A stretch of DNA of 64,000 bases from Rothia uropygialis (GCF_004137765.1 NZ_NOIS01000001.1:1-64000), one strand, 5' to 3'; counted from the first letter of the stretch, positions 1 to 9,301 are shown. Notes: generated by a model not told the origin, from the letters alone. Numbers and translations are program-made.

Positions 1-1
1 T

Positions 2-100
2 CCCGCCGATGTGGAGCTCGAAGATGTCCTGGCCGCCTACGATGATGCGGAACAACAGATCGACTCATACGCCAAGAGCCGGCGCTCCCAGCCCCGCTGA
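2..100 (+). CDS. C-terminal end of an unidentified protein (partial)
   Basis: An open frame entering from the left edge ends at TGA 98-100 and gives the last 32 residues of a protein. The tail is acidic then basic and ends in SRRSQPR. There is too little to assign a family. The reading frame is inferred only from the absence of stops and from actinobacterial codon choice. The next 240 bases, up to the end of the convergent deacetylase gene, hold no recognisable gene. Confidence 0.5.
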   Translation, partial: PADVELEDVLAAYDDAEQQIDSYAKSRRSQPR

Positions 101-340
101 TCGCACCGGCTCATCTCAGAAAGCCGTCATCGGCGTGACCCCGATACCGGCAGGGAACAAATACAGCGGCGGATCCTAGTCCGTTCCACCGTGTCTAGAG
201 CCGATTGCCCGTCTGTTTCAGCGCTTTCGAGACCATTCTTACCGATGCCTCTGACGGTATTCTCCGCGTGCCCCGCTTGGGGCGCACACTCTGGGTCCGC
301 CAAGGACAAACGGCAGCAGTCATTTGGTTAGCTGCTCATG

Positions 341-1513
341 TCAGCTGGAGGTTCCGGAGATTGACTTCGGGCGTGCGGGATCGATGACGGAATTCGGGTC
401 GAAGAACTCGCGCAGCGTATCGGATGTTCCCTTGACTGCGTGCTTGAGCGAAATCCCGTCCACATTGATCCGGGCCTCGCGGAGATAATTCGGTCCGGCC
501 TGGCCCCACGCCGGGACGGAAGCATCGACGTTGAAGTAAGAATTGAATCCTTGGCCTTTGAGGTACTGGAACTTGTCGTTACCGTATTCCTCGATGCCGC
601 AAATGTCTGCTCCAAAGGGGTAGACGAGCATATCGGTTTTGCCTACGAGCGGTGCGACCTCGGCTTGCCACTTCTCGTTGTCCTCCTGGATGTGCGACAG
701 AGGAGATTTGGTGAAGTTGATGTGCCCCCATGAGTGGCTTGCGAATTCCCAACCGTTTTTTTTGATGGCATCCGCGACCGATTTCGCGATCTTCTTGTCC
801 CTTTCTATGTTCTTGTTCTCGTCTTTGTAGGAGATATCAGAGGTCCGGTAACCGAGTACACCGTTGTAACCGGTGATCGCGATGACGCCCTTCGCACCGT
901 CGTGAGAGAAGTCGGGGTGTTCTTCGAGGAATTCCTCGACGATCGGCAGATGATCGTAGGCGCCGACCTTTTTGTTCCCGTCAGCATCACGGTATTCGTT
1001 GAGGACTTTCCCGCCCTGAACGATCAGTCGGTCAGCGAATCCGTCGCCGTCCATGTATTCGTAGTAGGAGAGATCATCGAAGGACAGGACCAGAGGTTTT
1101 TTGTCTTCCGGAAGGTCCAAGGGTTTGAGTTCTACTTCGCCACCGGGACGGGCCCCGTAAAGCTGGTGCGGACTGACCAGGACGTAATTGCGGTCGTAGA
1201 CCTGTTGGATGATCTTCCTGAATTCATTGACCGTGACCATGTAATCCAGGTAGCCGTTTGCCTCATCGTCGCCGTCAAATGCTCGTTTCGGATCCACGAC
1301 CAGCGAGTGGAAGAACAAGTGCGAAACCTCGGTGTTGTCCTTCCACGTGACTTTGCGTTCGGTCGGTGTGGCCGAAGGGGAAGTCGACGCGGGGGTCGAT
1401 GGTGTGGAGGAGTCGGTCGCAGGCTCGGTGCCCTGGGAGCTGCAGGCGTTGAGCAAGGCAGTCCCTACCAGAGTCGATGAAGAAATAATTGCGGTCCGGC
1501 GGGTGATCTTCAC
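341..1513 (-). CDS. Polysaccharide deacetylase family lipoprotein
   Basis: A 390-residue exported protein. Residues 1-24 form a lipoprotein signal with a basic start, a short hydrophobic stretch and a lipobox ending LLNAC, so Cys24 is the likely lipidated residue. A Ser/Thr/Pro-rich linker follows (about 27-50), then a NodB-like deacetylase domain. The metal-binding features are visible: the SFDD motif gives the Asp pair, and HSWGH gives the HxxxH histidine pair. Family members remove acetyl groups from N-acetylated cell-wall or surface glycans outside the membrane; the substrate here cannot be told. It appears monocistronic and faces away from the aspartokinase operon. Confidence 0.85.
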   Translation of the reverse strand: MKITRRTAIISSSTLVGTALLNACSSQGTEPATDSSTPSTPASTSPSATPTERKVTWKDNTEVSHLFFHSLVVDPKRAFDGDDEANGYLDYMVTVNEFRKIIQQVYDRNYVLVSPHQLYGARPGGEVELKPLDLPEDKKPLVLSFDDLSYYEYMDGDGFADRLIVQGGKVLNEYRDADGNKKVGAYDHLPIVEEFLEEHPDFSHDGAKGVIAITGYNGVLGYRTSDISYKDENKNIERDKKIAKSVADAIKKNGWEFASHSWGHINFTKSPLSHIQEDNEKWQAEVAPLVGKTDMLVYPFGADICGIEEYGNDKFQYLKGQGFNSYFNVDASVPAWGQAGPNYLREARINVDGISLKHAVKGTSDTLREFFDPNSVIDPARPKSISGTSS

Positions 1514-1701
1514 GAGGAGCTCCAGATGCGCGTTTTGAGGGGATTGACGGAAGCATCACCAGGTTTTCACAGGAAGTGAAGATTTTGACCGAAGGTGTCC
1601 CGGGGCATGCCGAGTCGATCGAATCCGGGGTGGCCACCGGGTTATGACAGACGGACGGGAATCGGCGCCACTGATCCCCGCAGCTGACGGGGTCCGTGGT
1701 C

Positions 1702-2664
1702 TCAGGACAGCGACGAGGAGTCTGCGCGCTCCAGGGTCGACATGAGTCGCCGTCGCAGGATTATTGAGCGCTCAGCGAACTCTCTCTGGAGTGTCGCATA
1801 TTGTTTCTTTCCTCGTGCGGTTTCAACCGGAATGGGCTCGTACCCCCATGATTTCAGATCGTAGGGTGCTGCTCTCATGTCCATTTCACGGACCTGCCAG
1901 GCGAGGTCGAAGCAATCCATGAGGAGAGCGGAGTCCACGAGGGGGAGCAGTTTGTAAGCCCACTTGTACACGTCCATGTTGGCGTGCAGGCACCCCGGCT
2001 GTTCCAGGGATCGCTGTTGCGCGCGTGTCGGCTGGATTTCATTGCGTGGTACGGCTTGCGGCTGGAAAAACCGAAATGCGTCGAAGTGGGTGCAGTGGAT
2101 GCGATGGGTTTCCACCACGGAATCGGTGCCGTCCGCGCCCAGGCGAAGATTCAGGTACTCGTGGCGGATATCGTTTTCTTCTGAGCGATAGGCCATGGCC
2201 CATTCATGCATGCCGAAGCATCCGAAATTTCCGGGTTTGGCTACCGTACGGGAGAGAATTTCCTGAGTGAATTCAACCGCCGCGGAGCGAGCTTCCAAGA
2301 ATGCCTCGACGTCGACCGTCGCCGCCGTCGGACGCTGGATCCGCGCTTCTTCCGGGGAGAGCCCTGTTTTTTGCAGTTCTGTGATACTGGGGCGGCGGTA
2401 GAACTTCCAATCAAGACGGTCGGCGGCGTCAAGGAGTATGACCCAAGGGCCGGGATGCCAGCGAGCCAGCTGGCCCGGCTTGAGCGTGTAGTACGTGAAG
2501 AGGAAATCTTCCACGGGGTGTTTCCGGCCGTGATGACGTCGTTCGAGGAACGGCTCGGTGTAGATCGCGGCGCGTTCCCGGTGCTCCTCGGCGAGGTCGC
2601 GCCAAACCGGCCCCGTCAGGTGGACAGGGCCGGGATGCGTTGTGGTGGAAGACGTGAAACTCAC
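1702..2664 (-). CDS. Conserved actinobacterial protein (often labelled 3-methyladenine DNA glycosylase)
   Basis: A 320-residue soluble protein with a GTG start three bases after the aspartokinase stop, so it is very likely co-transcribed with that gene. It carries the features I associate with an actinobacterial family usually labelled '3-methyladenine DNA glycosylase': HPVEDFLFTYY near the N terminus, then CFGMHEWAM, HCTHFDAFRFF and CLHANMDVYKWAY. I see no helix-hairpin-helix or other known glycosylase motif, so that label should be treated as unproven. The many conserved His, Cys and Trp residues suggest an enzyme. Its pairing with aspartokinase gives no obvious functional link. Confidence 0.7.
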   Translation of the reverse strand: MSFTSSTTTHPGPVHLTGPVWRDLAEEHRERAAIYTEPFLERRHHGRKHPVEDFLFTYYTLKPGQLARWHPGPWVILLDAADRLDWKFYRRPSITELQKTGLSPEEARIQRPTAATVDVEAFLEARSAAVEFTQEILSRTVAKPGNFGCFGMHEWAMAYRSEENDIRHEYLNLRLGADGTDSVVETHRIHCTHFDAFRFFQPQAVPRNEIQPTRAQQRSLEQPGCLHANMDVYKWAYKLLPLVDSALLMDCFDLAWQVREMDMRAAPYDLKSWGYEPIPVETARGKKQYATLQREFAERSIILRRRLMSTLERADSSSLS

Positions 2665-2667
2665 CGG

Positions 2668-3186
2668 TTAGCGGCCGGTGCCTCCGTACACCGTGGCCTC
2701 GCCGTCGGCATCGAGGTCGAACGCGGTGTGGACGGCGCGCACGGCGTCGTCGAGCAGGTCCGCTCGGGTGATCACCGAGATGCGGATCTCTGAGGTCGAG
2801 ATCATGTCGATGTTCACGCCGGCCCTGGAGAGGGCATCGAAGAAATGGAACGAGACGCCGGGGTTGGACTTCATCCCAGCTCCCACGAGGGAGAGCTTGC
2901 CGATCGCGTCGTTGTATTCGATGTCTGCGAACCCGATCTCGGCCTGGACGCCCTTGAGAACTTCGATTGCGGTATCGCCCTGATCCTGGGGGAGGGTGAA
3001 AGAAATGTCGGTGCGAGCTTCGGAACGTGTCGAGACGTTCTGCACGATCATGTCCAGGTTGATCTTGGCGTCGTTGAGGGAACCGAAGATCTTGGCGGCG
3101 TAACCGGGCACGTCTGGGACGTCGACGACGGTGACCTTCGCCTGGGTTCGATCATGGGCCACACCGGAGATGAGGGGCTGTTCCAA
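2668..3186 (-). CDS. lysC: Probable internally initiated aspartokinase beta subunit
   Basis: Inside the aspartokinase gene an AAGGAG sequence lies six bases before an in-frame TTG (3184-3186). Initiation there would give a 172-residue polypeptide made of the two ACT domains and beginning [12 protein letters not shown]. In Corynebacterium glutamicum and Bacillus the beta regulatory subunit is made from exactly this kind of in-frame internal start, at the equivalent position. The ribosome site and frame are seen directly; expression of the short form is inferred. Confidence 0.6.
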   Translation of the reverse strand: MEQPLISGVAHDRTQAKVTVVDVPDVPGYAAKIFGSLNDAKINLDMIVQNVSTRSEARTDISFTLPQDQGDTAIEVLKGVQAEIGFADIEYNDAIGKLSLVGAGMKSNPGVSFHFFDALSRAGVNIDMISTSEIRISVITRADLLDDAVRAVHTAFDLDADGEATVYGGTGR

Positions 3187-3963
3187 GGGGATCTCCTTAG
3201 TCAGGTCGGGGGCGTCTGCATCCGATTCGGTGGGTATGACCCACGTGCCTTCTAGGTCGCTGAACGAGGAGCGGACGTGCAGTTTTATTTTGAATCGGCG
3301 AGCGTACTCGACGCAACGCAGGTGAAGGATTTTGGCTCCGTTGGCGGCCATTTCGAGCATCTCTTCGCTGGAGACCCCGTTGAGCTTATGCGCGGTCGAT
3401 ACAATTCGTGGATCCGCGGTGAAGACTCCGTCGACATCCGAGTAGATCTCGCAATAGTCGGCCCCGAGGGCGGATGCGAGGGCGACGGCAGTGGTGTCCG
3501 AGCCTCCGCGCCCCAAGGTTGTGATGTCCCGTGTCTGGCGGTTCATGCCTTGGAACCCGGCGACGATGGCGATGTTTCCCTCCTCGAGGGAGTCCCGGAT
3601 TCGGTCCGGGTGGACTTCGACGAGGCGGGCCGATCCGTGGACGCCGTCGGTGATGATTCCGGCTTGAGAGCCGGTGAACGACTGGGCTGGAGCCCCGAGC
3701 TCGTGGACGGCCATGGCCAGCACGGCCATGGAAATGCGTTCGCCGGCGGTGAGGAGCATGTCCAGTTCGCGGCTGGGGCCAGGCCTGGACGAAACTTCGT
3801 TGGCGAGGTCGAGAAGATCATCGGTCGTGTCGCCCATGGCGGAGACCACGACGACGACGTCGTTGCCTCGGTTTTTGGTTTCGACTACGCGTTGGGCGAC
3901 CCGTTTGACACCTTCGGCGTCTGAAACAGACGAACCGCCGAATTTCTGAACGATAAGGCTCAT
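2668..3963 (-). CDS. lysC: Aspartate kinase, alpha subunit
   Basis: A 431-residue enzyme that phosphorylates aspartate, the first step toward lysine, methionine, threonine and diaminopimelate. The start at 3963 puts [13 protein letters not shown] at the N terminus, with GGGAG upstream in the mRNA. The kinase domain (about 1-250) has KFGGSS and the later GRGGSDTTA motif. Two ACT domains follow (about 265-340 and 345-425); [15 protein letters not shown] in the first resembles the lysine/threonine feedback site of Corynebacterium LysC and keeps the Thr of the TDI motif. No asd follows, unlike the classical ask-asd operon; the conserved protein at 1702-2664 follows instead. Confidence 0.95.
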   Translation of the reverse strand: MSLIVQKFGGSSVSDAEGVKRVAQRVVETKNRGNDVVVVVSAMGDTTDDLLDLANEVSSRPGPSRELDMLLTAGERISMAVLAMAVHELGAPAQSFTGSQAGIITDGVHGSARLVEVHPDRIRDSLEEGNIAIVAGFQGMNRQTRDITTLGRGGSDTTAVALASALGADYCEIYSDVDGVFTADPRIVSTAHKLNGVSSEEMLEMAANGAKILHLRCVEYARRFKIKLHVRSSFSDLEGTWVIPTESDADAPDLTKEIPLEQPLISGVAHDRTQAKVTVVDVPDVPGYAAKIFGSLNDAKINLDMIVQNVSTRSEARTDISFTLPQDQGDTAIEVLKGVQAEIGFADIEYNDAIGKLSLVGAGMKSNPGVSFHFFDALSRAGVNIDMISTSEIRISVITRADLLDDAVRAVHTAFDLDADGEATVYGGTGR

Positions 3964-4190
3964 GGTGTCTCCCTTGGTGATAGGAGTCTGACAAAAGTTA
4001 AGGTCTGGCGTTATGGCCGGGCGCAACCGGAAGCGGGGAACTCGGGCCGTCTATCAGACTATCCGGTGCCGTGGTCCCACGCTCAAATGAGTCGGGTATT
4101 CCACTATGTGACACATCAAGGCGCGATTGAGTACGTCGTCACGTCACATACGCGTCGCGGGTCACCTTTGAGCCGGTTCCTGAAGCGATT

Positions 4191-5006
4191 TCAGTCGGCC
4201 CAAGGGTTGGCGAACTTCTCTCCTCGCCGTGGCGTGGGATACCGACGGTTGGGGTCTGCTTGTTCCGCGGGGGCCTCGATTTTTCCCTCGTTGGTCTTCG
4301 GCGGTTCGTCGACGGGCTCGTCGCTGGTCACGGCGGTTTCCTCGGTGGCGTTTCCCGAAGGAGAATCCTCCGTCTCCGGAGTTTCGGGCGATGCGGTTTG
4401 ACGCTGGCCCGCGGTAAGTATTCTGCGGCCTTCCATAGCGCGACCGAGCGTGATCTCGTCGGCGTATTCGAGGTCACCACCGACGGGGAGGCCGGATGCG
4501 AGCCTGGACACGGTGATGCCGATGGGCGTGAGCATGCGAGAAAGGTAGGTCGCCGTGGCCTCGCCTTCGAGGTTGGGGTCCATGGCCAGAATGATCTCCT
4601 GGACCTCCTCGTCGGCCAACCGTGTCACGAGTTCGCGAATGCGCAGTCGCTCCGGCCCGATGCCCTGCATGGGGTTAATCGAGCCTCCCAGGACGTGATA
4701 GCGACCGGTGAAGCTGCCAGTTCGTTCAATGGCGGAAACATCCTTAGGCTCTTCGACAACGCAAATGAGCGACGAATCGCGACGGGCGTCCCGACAGATC
4801 GAGCATTTCGGTGTCTCGGAGATGTTGCCGCAGATTTCGCAGAAGGAAACTTTGGCCTTGACAGTGGTGATGGCTGCGGAAAGTTTCTCCATCTCGTCCG
4901 CGGGCGAATTGAGGATGTAAAAGGCGATGCGCTGAGCGGACTTGGGCCCGACGCCGGGCAGGCGCCCAAGTTCGTCGATCAAGTCCTGAACTGCTCCTTG
5001 GTACAA
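4191..5006 (-). CDS. recR: Recombination mediator RecR with C-terminal extension
   Basis: RecR acts with RecO and RecF to load RecA at single-strand gaps. The TTG at 5006 is chosen because it gives the family N terminus (M)[17 protein letters not shown], with GAGG just upstream. It encodes 271 residues: a helix-hairpin-helix (about 10-30, GVGPKSAQR), a C4 zinc finger (Cys56, 59, 68, 71) and a Toprim domain (about 80-175). The usual RecR is about 198 residues. Here a 70-residue tail rich in Glu, Pro, Thr and Ser follows GRRIL. It lies 60 bases after dnaX with no ybaB between, and probably shares its transcript. Confidence 0.93.
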   Translation of the reverse strand: MYQGAVQDLIDELGRLPGVGPKSAQRIAFYILNSPADEMEKLSAAITTVKAKVSFCEICGNISETPKCSICRDARRDSSLICVVEEPKDVSAIERTGSFTGRYHVLGGSINPMQGIGPERLRIRELVTRLADEEVQEIILAMDPNLEGEATATYLSRMLTPIGITVSRLASGLPVGGDLEYADEITLGRAMEGRRILTAGQRQTASPETPETEDSPSGNATEETAVTSDEPVDEPPKTNEGKIEAPAEQADPNRRYPTPRRGEKFANPWAD

Positions 5007-5066
5007 GAATCCTCGCTCTTCCGGAGGGTCTCCACGACCCACCCAATGTGTTGTTGACCAGGGGAA

Positions 5067-8000
5067 TTACCCCCGGTGATTCGGCCGTTCTTCGAGCACA
5101 CGGCCACCCAGGATGGTCTCGATCGCTGCCTGTCCGAAGACTGAGGAATCCTCGATGTCTTCATCGTGAGGCGATGGAACGAAGTCGTCCCATTCGTCGT
5201 CCGGAGGCTCTGGGGCGTTCGGATCGACGGGGACGTTGCCGTTTCTGCCACGGACCATTGCGGGTTCCGACGGGCTGGCGGATCCCGCCTCAATAGCATC
5301 CGCGTGCCGTTCTCGGAACGGTGCGGACTGCTCCCCGGGTGCGTTGCCTGAGCCGTTCTGCTCAGCATGGCTCGAGGCCGGGCCTTGAGACCTGCCCGGC
5401 TGAGCCTCTTCATCATCCCGCACGGCGTGCAGATGACGTGATTTCTCTCCGCCCGGGACAGGGGGATTCTGGTTCGTGGCCGCAGTCGTTTGGGTCTCGC
5501 GCTCCGGTGCGCCGCCGTCGACTTCGGTGAGATGCGGCATACGCTGCCCCCACTTGGAGGGATGTTCGCTGGCGCTTTCCTCCGACTCGGGGCCCGAATA
5601 ACGCCAACCGCACTCCCTGCCGTCGACAGCTTTTCCGGGAGCCCCGGCTTGGCGTGCGGCTACGGACCAGTCGTGCGACGACAGACGTTCTTCTGTCGCC
5701 CGTGCCGAGGGGTGTCCCCCGCGCGCTTCGGCCTCAGTGGAGTCGTCGCCGATCGCCTCAGAACCCTGGGGCCCCGCCTCCACGGGGGCGGCGATGGCTT
5801 CGCTGTCCCCGGACGACTGCGTGCCCAAAGAGTCTGTGTCCTCAGAAGGCTGACCATCGTGGTTTGTGTGCTCGTCTTCTTTGACAACGTGCAGGTGAGC
5901 AGAAGAATTCCCCGCCGGGGCGGTCGAAGATTCCGTGGGTTCCGGGCCCGCCGAGCCAGCAGTCTCCGAAGCCGATCCCTCTCGTCTGCCACCATCGGGC
6001 CGAGGGGCGTCGTCGCTGGGTATCGGAGCGACTTTCCAGCCGGTAAAGGACTCGCCCGAGGAGTCCTCGGACCATTCAGGCTCATCGGAATCTTCATCGG
6101 GGGAGCGCGGAATGCCGTGTTTCTGCCAGGCTTCTTCCCCGCCTCGACTGCCTTCCGGGATGATCGGGCCAGGACCGCCGGCCCCGGTTGACGCGGATTG
6201 TGCGATTCCCGGCGACGAAAGCGAGGAGTCGGTGGCCTCAGGGGCGGGCTGATCCTTCGACTGCGCCTGACGGGCGGCTTGATTCCATGTTTCTTCTCCA
6301 GGCCAGTCGTCCGCCTCGGTCACGGCAGTCTGCGCGTTCTGGACTGGCGTATTCTCAGGGGGCCGACCTTGAGCAACGTGGGAATTCCGGTCCCTGGCGG
6401 ACGAGCCTTGGCTGCTGGGACCGCTGCCGTTGGGCTCGGAACTGCCACGACCGGGCCCGCCTCCGGGGCGACCGTCGTCGAGTGCAACGGTGCATTCAAC
6501 GCCCAAGGTGTCTTTGAGCGCACCGCTCAGCGCGGAGGCAAAGCGTTCGACACGGCTCTGAATACCTGGCCCGCTCGAGGTCACATACAGTACGCCGTTT
6601 TCGAAGCGTGTTGGCCGGCATTCACGGAAAGTGGCCTGGCCGACCTTGGAGTACTTTCCGACTGCGGCCACGACGTCGGCCCAGGAACGTTCGATCATGT
6701 TCACCTGGCCTGAGTCGAGAGCGGAAGTCTCCTGCGCTGGGGCGGCTGCGGACTGCTCTCGGTCTGCCGAGGCGGGCGGGGCTTGCTCGGCCTCTTCGTT
6801 CGGAAGCGGCTGCGGCCCATTAGCGGCCTCGGCGTGGTCTTCCAGAGGCTCTTTCACGGTTTGCTCGGCCGACAATTCCGCTTCGTCCGTTGCGGGCTCG
6901 CGGTTCTTGCGAGCCAAAGACAGGGCCGCTTCGCGTGCGCTCGCGCCGGGTGCAGGGACTTCTTCGGTGGGCTCCGGGCCGTGGCTGTCAGTCTCGGCGG
7001 CAATGTGTTGGGCCGGGGTTTCCGGTGTGGTGGCCGCCGCCGGGTCCGATTGCAGCGGCGCCTGCACGGCCCCGACGGAACCGAAGTTGATGCGACGCTC
7101 AAGTCGATCCACTCGCGCGTTGACGCCACGTGACGTGTCGTCCGCAGTAGGCAGGAGGATTCTGGCGCAGAGAAGTTCGAGGTGCAGCTGAGGGCTGGTG
7201 GCCCCGGTCATTTCCGTCAGAGCGGTATTGGCTATATCGGCCGCCCGGGACAGCTCCGACGCGCCCAACTGAGTGGCCTGTCCGCGCATCCGATCGATCT
7301 GATCCTCGGGCATACCGTGCAAAATCTGTGCCGCGGATTCGGGAACGGCTTTGACGATGATCAGGTCCCGGAAACGCTCGAGGAGGTCTTCGACGAAACG
7401 ACGTGGATCCTGGCCGGTCTGAACAACGCGGTCCACGGCATGGAATACGGCGGGGGAGTCTCCGGCCGCAAATGCATCCACGACCCCGTCGAGCAATTCG
7501 GCGTGTGTGAAACCGAGAAGGGCGACGGCGAGGTCGTATGTGATTCCGCCTTCGGAAGCTCCGGCCATGAGCTGATCGAGTACCGACAGCGAATCCCGGA
7601 CGGAACCGCCACCGGCTCGCACGACTAAGGGCAAAACCCCTTGTTCGACCTGGATGCTTTCCTTGTCGCACAGGTGGTTGAGATAGCCCCGCAGGACTTC
7701 GGGAGCCACCAGGCGGAACGGGTAGTGGTGCGTGCGTGACCGAATGGTTCCGAGGACCTTATTCGGTTCGGTGGTCGCAAAGATGAATTTGATGTGCTCG
7801 GGGGGCTCTTCGACGATCTTGAGCAGAGCGTTGAAACCCTCTCGAGTGACCATGTGGGCCTCGTCGATGATGAAGATCTTGTAGCGATCTCGAACAGGAG
7901 CGAACGTTGCGCGCTCGCGAAGGTCGCGCGCGTGGTCGACGCCGCCGTGCGATGCGGCATCCATCTCGATGACGTCCAGCGACCCCGCGCCATCACGAGC

Positions 8001-8243
8001 GAGTTCGATGCAGGACGCGCATTGGCCACACGGATGTGCGGTAGGACCTTCGGCGCAGTTGAGGCAGCGGGCGAGGATCCGCGCGGAGGTGGTTTTTCCG
8101 CATCCGCGCGGGCCGGAGAAGAGATAAGCGTGATTCACGCGATTCTTCTGCAACGCTGTCATGAGGGGGTTGGTCACGTGCTCTTGCCCGATGACATCTT
8201 CGAACGTCTCGGGTCGATAACGGCGGTACAGGGCTGTGCTCAC
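5067..8243 (-). CDS. dnaX: DNA polymerase III subunit gamma/tau
   Basis: The clamp-loader ATPase subunit of the replisome. The GTG at 8243 gives the family N terminus (M)STALYRRYRPETF, so the 39 upstream in-frame codons are probably untranslated. The 1,058-residue product has Walker A GPRGCGKT (44-51), a zinc module with cysteines near 60, 63, 72, 75 and 78, and Walker B with DEAH (127-130). Conserved clamp-loader sequence runs to about residue 370. The remaining residues form a long low-complexity region rich in Glu, Ser, Pro and Gly, with a short folded segment (about 515-600) resembling the tau C-terminal region. A TAGGGT box lies 7 bases before the GTG, suggesting a leaderless or near-leaderless mRNA. 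Confidence 0.95.
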   Translation of the reverse strand: MSTALYRRYRPETFEDVIGQEHVTNPLMTALQKNRVNHAYLFSGPRGCGKTTSARILARCLNCAEGPTAHPCGQCASCIELARDGAGSLDVIEMDAASHGGVDHARDLRERATFAPVRDRYKIFIIDEAHMVTREGFNALLKIVEEPPEHIKFIFATTEPNKVLGTIRSRTHHYPFRLVAPEVLRGYLNHLCDKESIQVEQGVLPLVVRAGGGSVRDSLSVLDQLMAGASEGGITYDLAVALLGFTHAELLDGVVDAFAAGDSPAVFHAVDRVVQTGQDPRRFVEDLLERFRDLIIVKAVPESAAQILHGMPEDQIDRMRGQATQLGASELSRAADIANTALTEMTGATSPQLHLELLCARILLPTADDTSRGVNARVDRLERRINFGSVGAVQAPLQSDPAAATTPETPAQHIAAETDSHGPEPTEEVPAPGASAREAALSLARKNREPATDEAELSAEQTVKEPLEDHAEAANGPQPLPNEEAEQAPPASADREQSAAAPAQETSALDSGQVNMIERSWADVVAAVGKYSKVGQATFRECRPTRFENGVLYVTSSGPGIQSRVERFASALSGALKDTLGVECTVALDDGRPGGGPGRGSSEPNGSGPSSQGSSARDRNSHVAQGRPPENTPVQNAQTAVTEADDWPGEETWNQAARQAQSKDQPAPEATDSSLSSPGIAQSASTGAGGPGPIIPEGSRGGEEAWQKHGIPRSPDEDSDEPEWSEDSSGESFTGWKVAPIPSDDAPRPDGGRREGSASETAGSAGPEPTESSTAPAGNSSAHLHVVKEDEHTNHDGQPSEDTDSLGTQSSGDSEAIAAPVEAGPQGSEAIGDDSTEAEARGGHPSARATEERLSSHDWSVAARQAGAPGKAVDGRECGWRYSGPESEESASEHPSKWGQRMPHLTEVDGGAPERETQTTAATNQNPPVPGGEKSRHLHAVRDDEEAQPGRSQGPASSHAEQNGSGNAPGEQSAPFRERHADAIEAGSASPSEPAMVRGRNGNVPVDPNAPEPPDDEWDDFVPSPHDEDIEDSSVFGQAAIETILGGRVLEERPNHRG

Positions 8244-8379
8244 ATAGGAAACCCTACTGGTTCCGACTGACAGTTTAAGCAGTGGGGCAGGACCTGTGGA
8301 CAGAACCGCTCGACGTACGCTGCGGCAACCCTTGAGCGAGACGGGATATGCCGGGGTCATAGGGCTTTAACGTTGAAGA

Positions 8380-8463
8380 CCCCTCGCGCACCCGTCAGAG
8401 CCCGAATACCCTTGCTACCTTCCGGTCCTGGGGGAGTTTTTCAAGATGACGCCACGCGAGGGG
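8380..8463 (-). ncRNA. ffs: Signal recognition particle RNA (4.5S type)
   Basis: Read on the minus strand, this 84-base segment holds the SRP RNA core CAGGACCGGAAGGTAGCAA: the GGA-tetraloop domain with both internal loops that bind Ffh. The ends CCCCTCGCG and CGCGAGGGG pair to close the hairpin. It is the short bacterial form without an Alu domain. It sits directly upstream of dnaX in the same direction, an arrangement seen in many Gram-positive genomes. Exact ends are estimated from the closing stem. Confidence 0.9.
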
Positions 8464-8542
8464 CTTCCGATAGCTTAGCTCAGCCGCCGTTCACCTGTCA
8501 CACCGACGAATCGTGTTCTGCGCCACCTTTGATTCACGCGAG

Positions 8543-8572
8543 TTGTCACTGTCGGTCCCGCTTGTGTAAGCT
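8543..8572 (+). promoter_or_regulatory. Possible promoter for tRNA-Ser(GGA)
   Basis: TTGTCA (8543-8548) and TAAGCT (8567-8572) are separated by 18 bases and lie about 50 bases upstream of the tRNA. They match a sigma-70 -35 box and a TANNNT -10 box. No experimental support. Confidence 0.35.
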
Positions 8573-8625
8573 CGAATCCGTTCGCTTTCGTGAGGTTCCG
8601 GTATCACCGGGATCGAGCAACACAT

Positions 8626-8713
8626 GGAGGATTCGCCTAGCGGCCTATGGCGCACGCCTGGAACGCGTGTTGGGTTCACGCCCTCGGGGGTTCAAATCCC
8701 CCATCCTCCGCCA
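8626..8713 (+). tRNA. tRNA-Ser (anticodon GGA)
   Basis: A complete 88-base class II tRNA with acceptor stem GGAGGAT/ATCCTCC, discriminator G and an encoded CCA end. The anticodon arm is CACGC-CTGGAAC-GCGTG with anticodon GGA (reads UCC and UCU). It has the long variable arm typical of tRNA-Ser and the T arm GGGGGTTCAAATCCCCC. It is the first of three tRNA-Ser genes in the window. Confidence 0.95.
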
Positions 8714-8716
8714 GCC

Positions 8717-8759
8717 AAGCCCCTGGGCTTTTTGATTCGTCAGAAGCTCAGGGGCTTTT
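8717..8759 (+). terminator. Intrinsic terminator after tRNA-Ser(GGA)
   Basis: AAGCCCCTG and CAGGGGCTT form a hairpin followed by a short T run, immediately downstream of the tRNA 3' end. Confidence 0.7.
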
Positions 8760-8781
8760 GCGTTCCGGATCTCGACACTGT

Positions 8782-9265
8782 TCAGGGGGTCATGGACTGT
8801 GGTGGCCTGATCACCCTGATCTCGCTGATGTGGAACCTCTCGTCGAATACCCGTGTTCCGTCGGCCATGAAACCATGCTTGGTGTAGAAGGCTTGAGCCC
8901 GCGGGTTCGGGTCCGCCACCCACAACGAGGTTTCTTCGTCGATCCTCGTCACGGCTCCATGTACCACGTTGTATGTGTAAAGGACACGGAGAACAGCGTC
9001 GCTGCTGGGGTCGTTGTCTCTCGGCACCCGCCATCGCTACGCCTGCGATGCGGCCTTCGAGCTCGGCGACCGAAATCCTGTCCTCGCGCCATCGATCCTC
9101 CATGAGAGAGGCTTTCCACATCTCAAGACGACGATCCGGCAGATCCGGGGCATCGAGGATTTCATTGGGCATCAACCCACGATAGGTTTCCCGCCAAGAT
9201 CCGATATGCACTTGGGCTATTCCGGGTGCATCTCGCACGATCGCGGGGCACACGGTAATGGTCAT
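8782..9265 (-). pseudogene. Frameshifted GNAT acetyltransferase remnant
   Basis: From the ATG at 9265 one frame encodes a typical GNAT N terminus (MTITVCPAIVRDAPGIAQVH, then a GSWRETYRGLMP stretch) up to about GVAMAG near 9030. The protein then continues in another frame with LYTYNVVHGAV, WVADPNPRAQAFYTKHGF and a normal C terminus ending at 8782. The frame change lies near 9020. The acetyl-CoA binding loop expected between LYTYN and the DEETSLWV strand is also shortened, with no GxGxG/A. The gene therefore looks doubly damaged. A sequencing error could explain the frameshift but not the missing loop. It is divergent from the intact GNAT gene at 9308. Confidence 0.75.
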
Positions 9266-9272
9266 GCAGCAA

Positions 9273-9301
9273 TTTTGTGGTTTTGCTGCCCGACCTATAG
9301 T
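9273..9301 (+). promoter_or_regulatory. Promoter of a leaderless acetyltransferase gene
   Basis: TATAGT at 9296-9301 occupies exactly -12 to -7 relative to the ATG at 9308, so transcription would begin at the start codon. It lies in a CCGAC-ctata-GTCGG inverted repeat (9290-9304). A second inverted repeat, GCAGCAA...TTGCTGC (9266-9289), overlaps the weak -35 zone and the start of the divergent pseudogene. Confidence 0.5.

Noticed and set aside
734-1480. A 248-codon plus-strand frame opposite the deacetylase gene.
   Set aside because: It mirrors a well-supported gene, has no ribosome site and encodes a Val/Phe/Asp-heavy product typical of antisense frames in high-GC DNA.
3964-4190. A lysine or other riboswitch ahead of aspartokinase.
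   Set aside because: The 227-base interval shows none of the conserved riboswitch segments I know and no attenuator-like hairpin.
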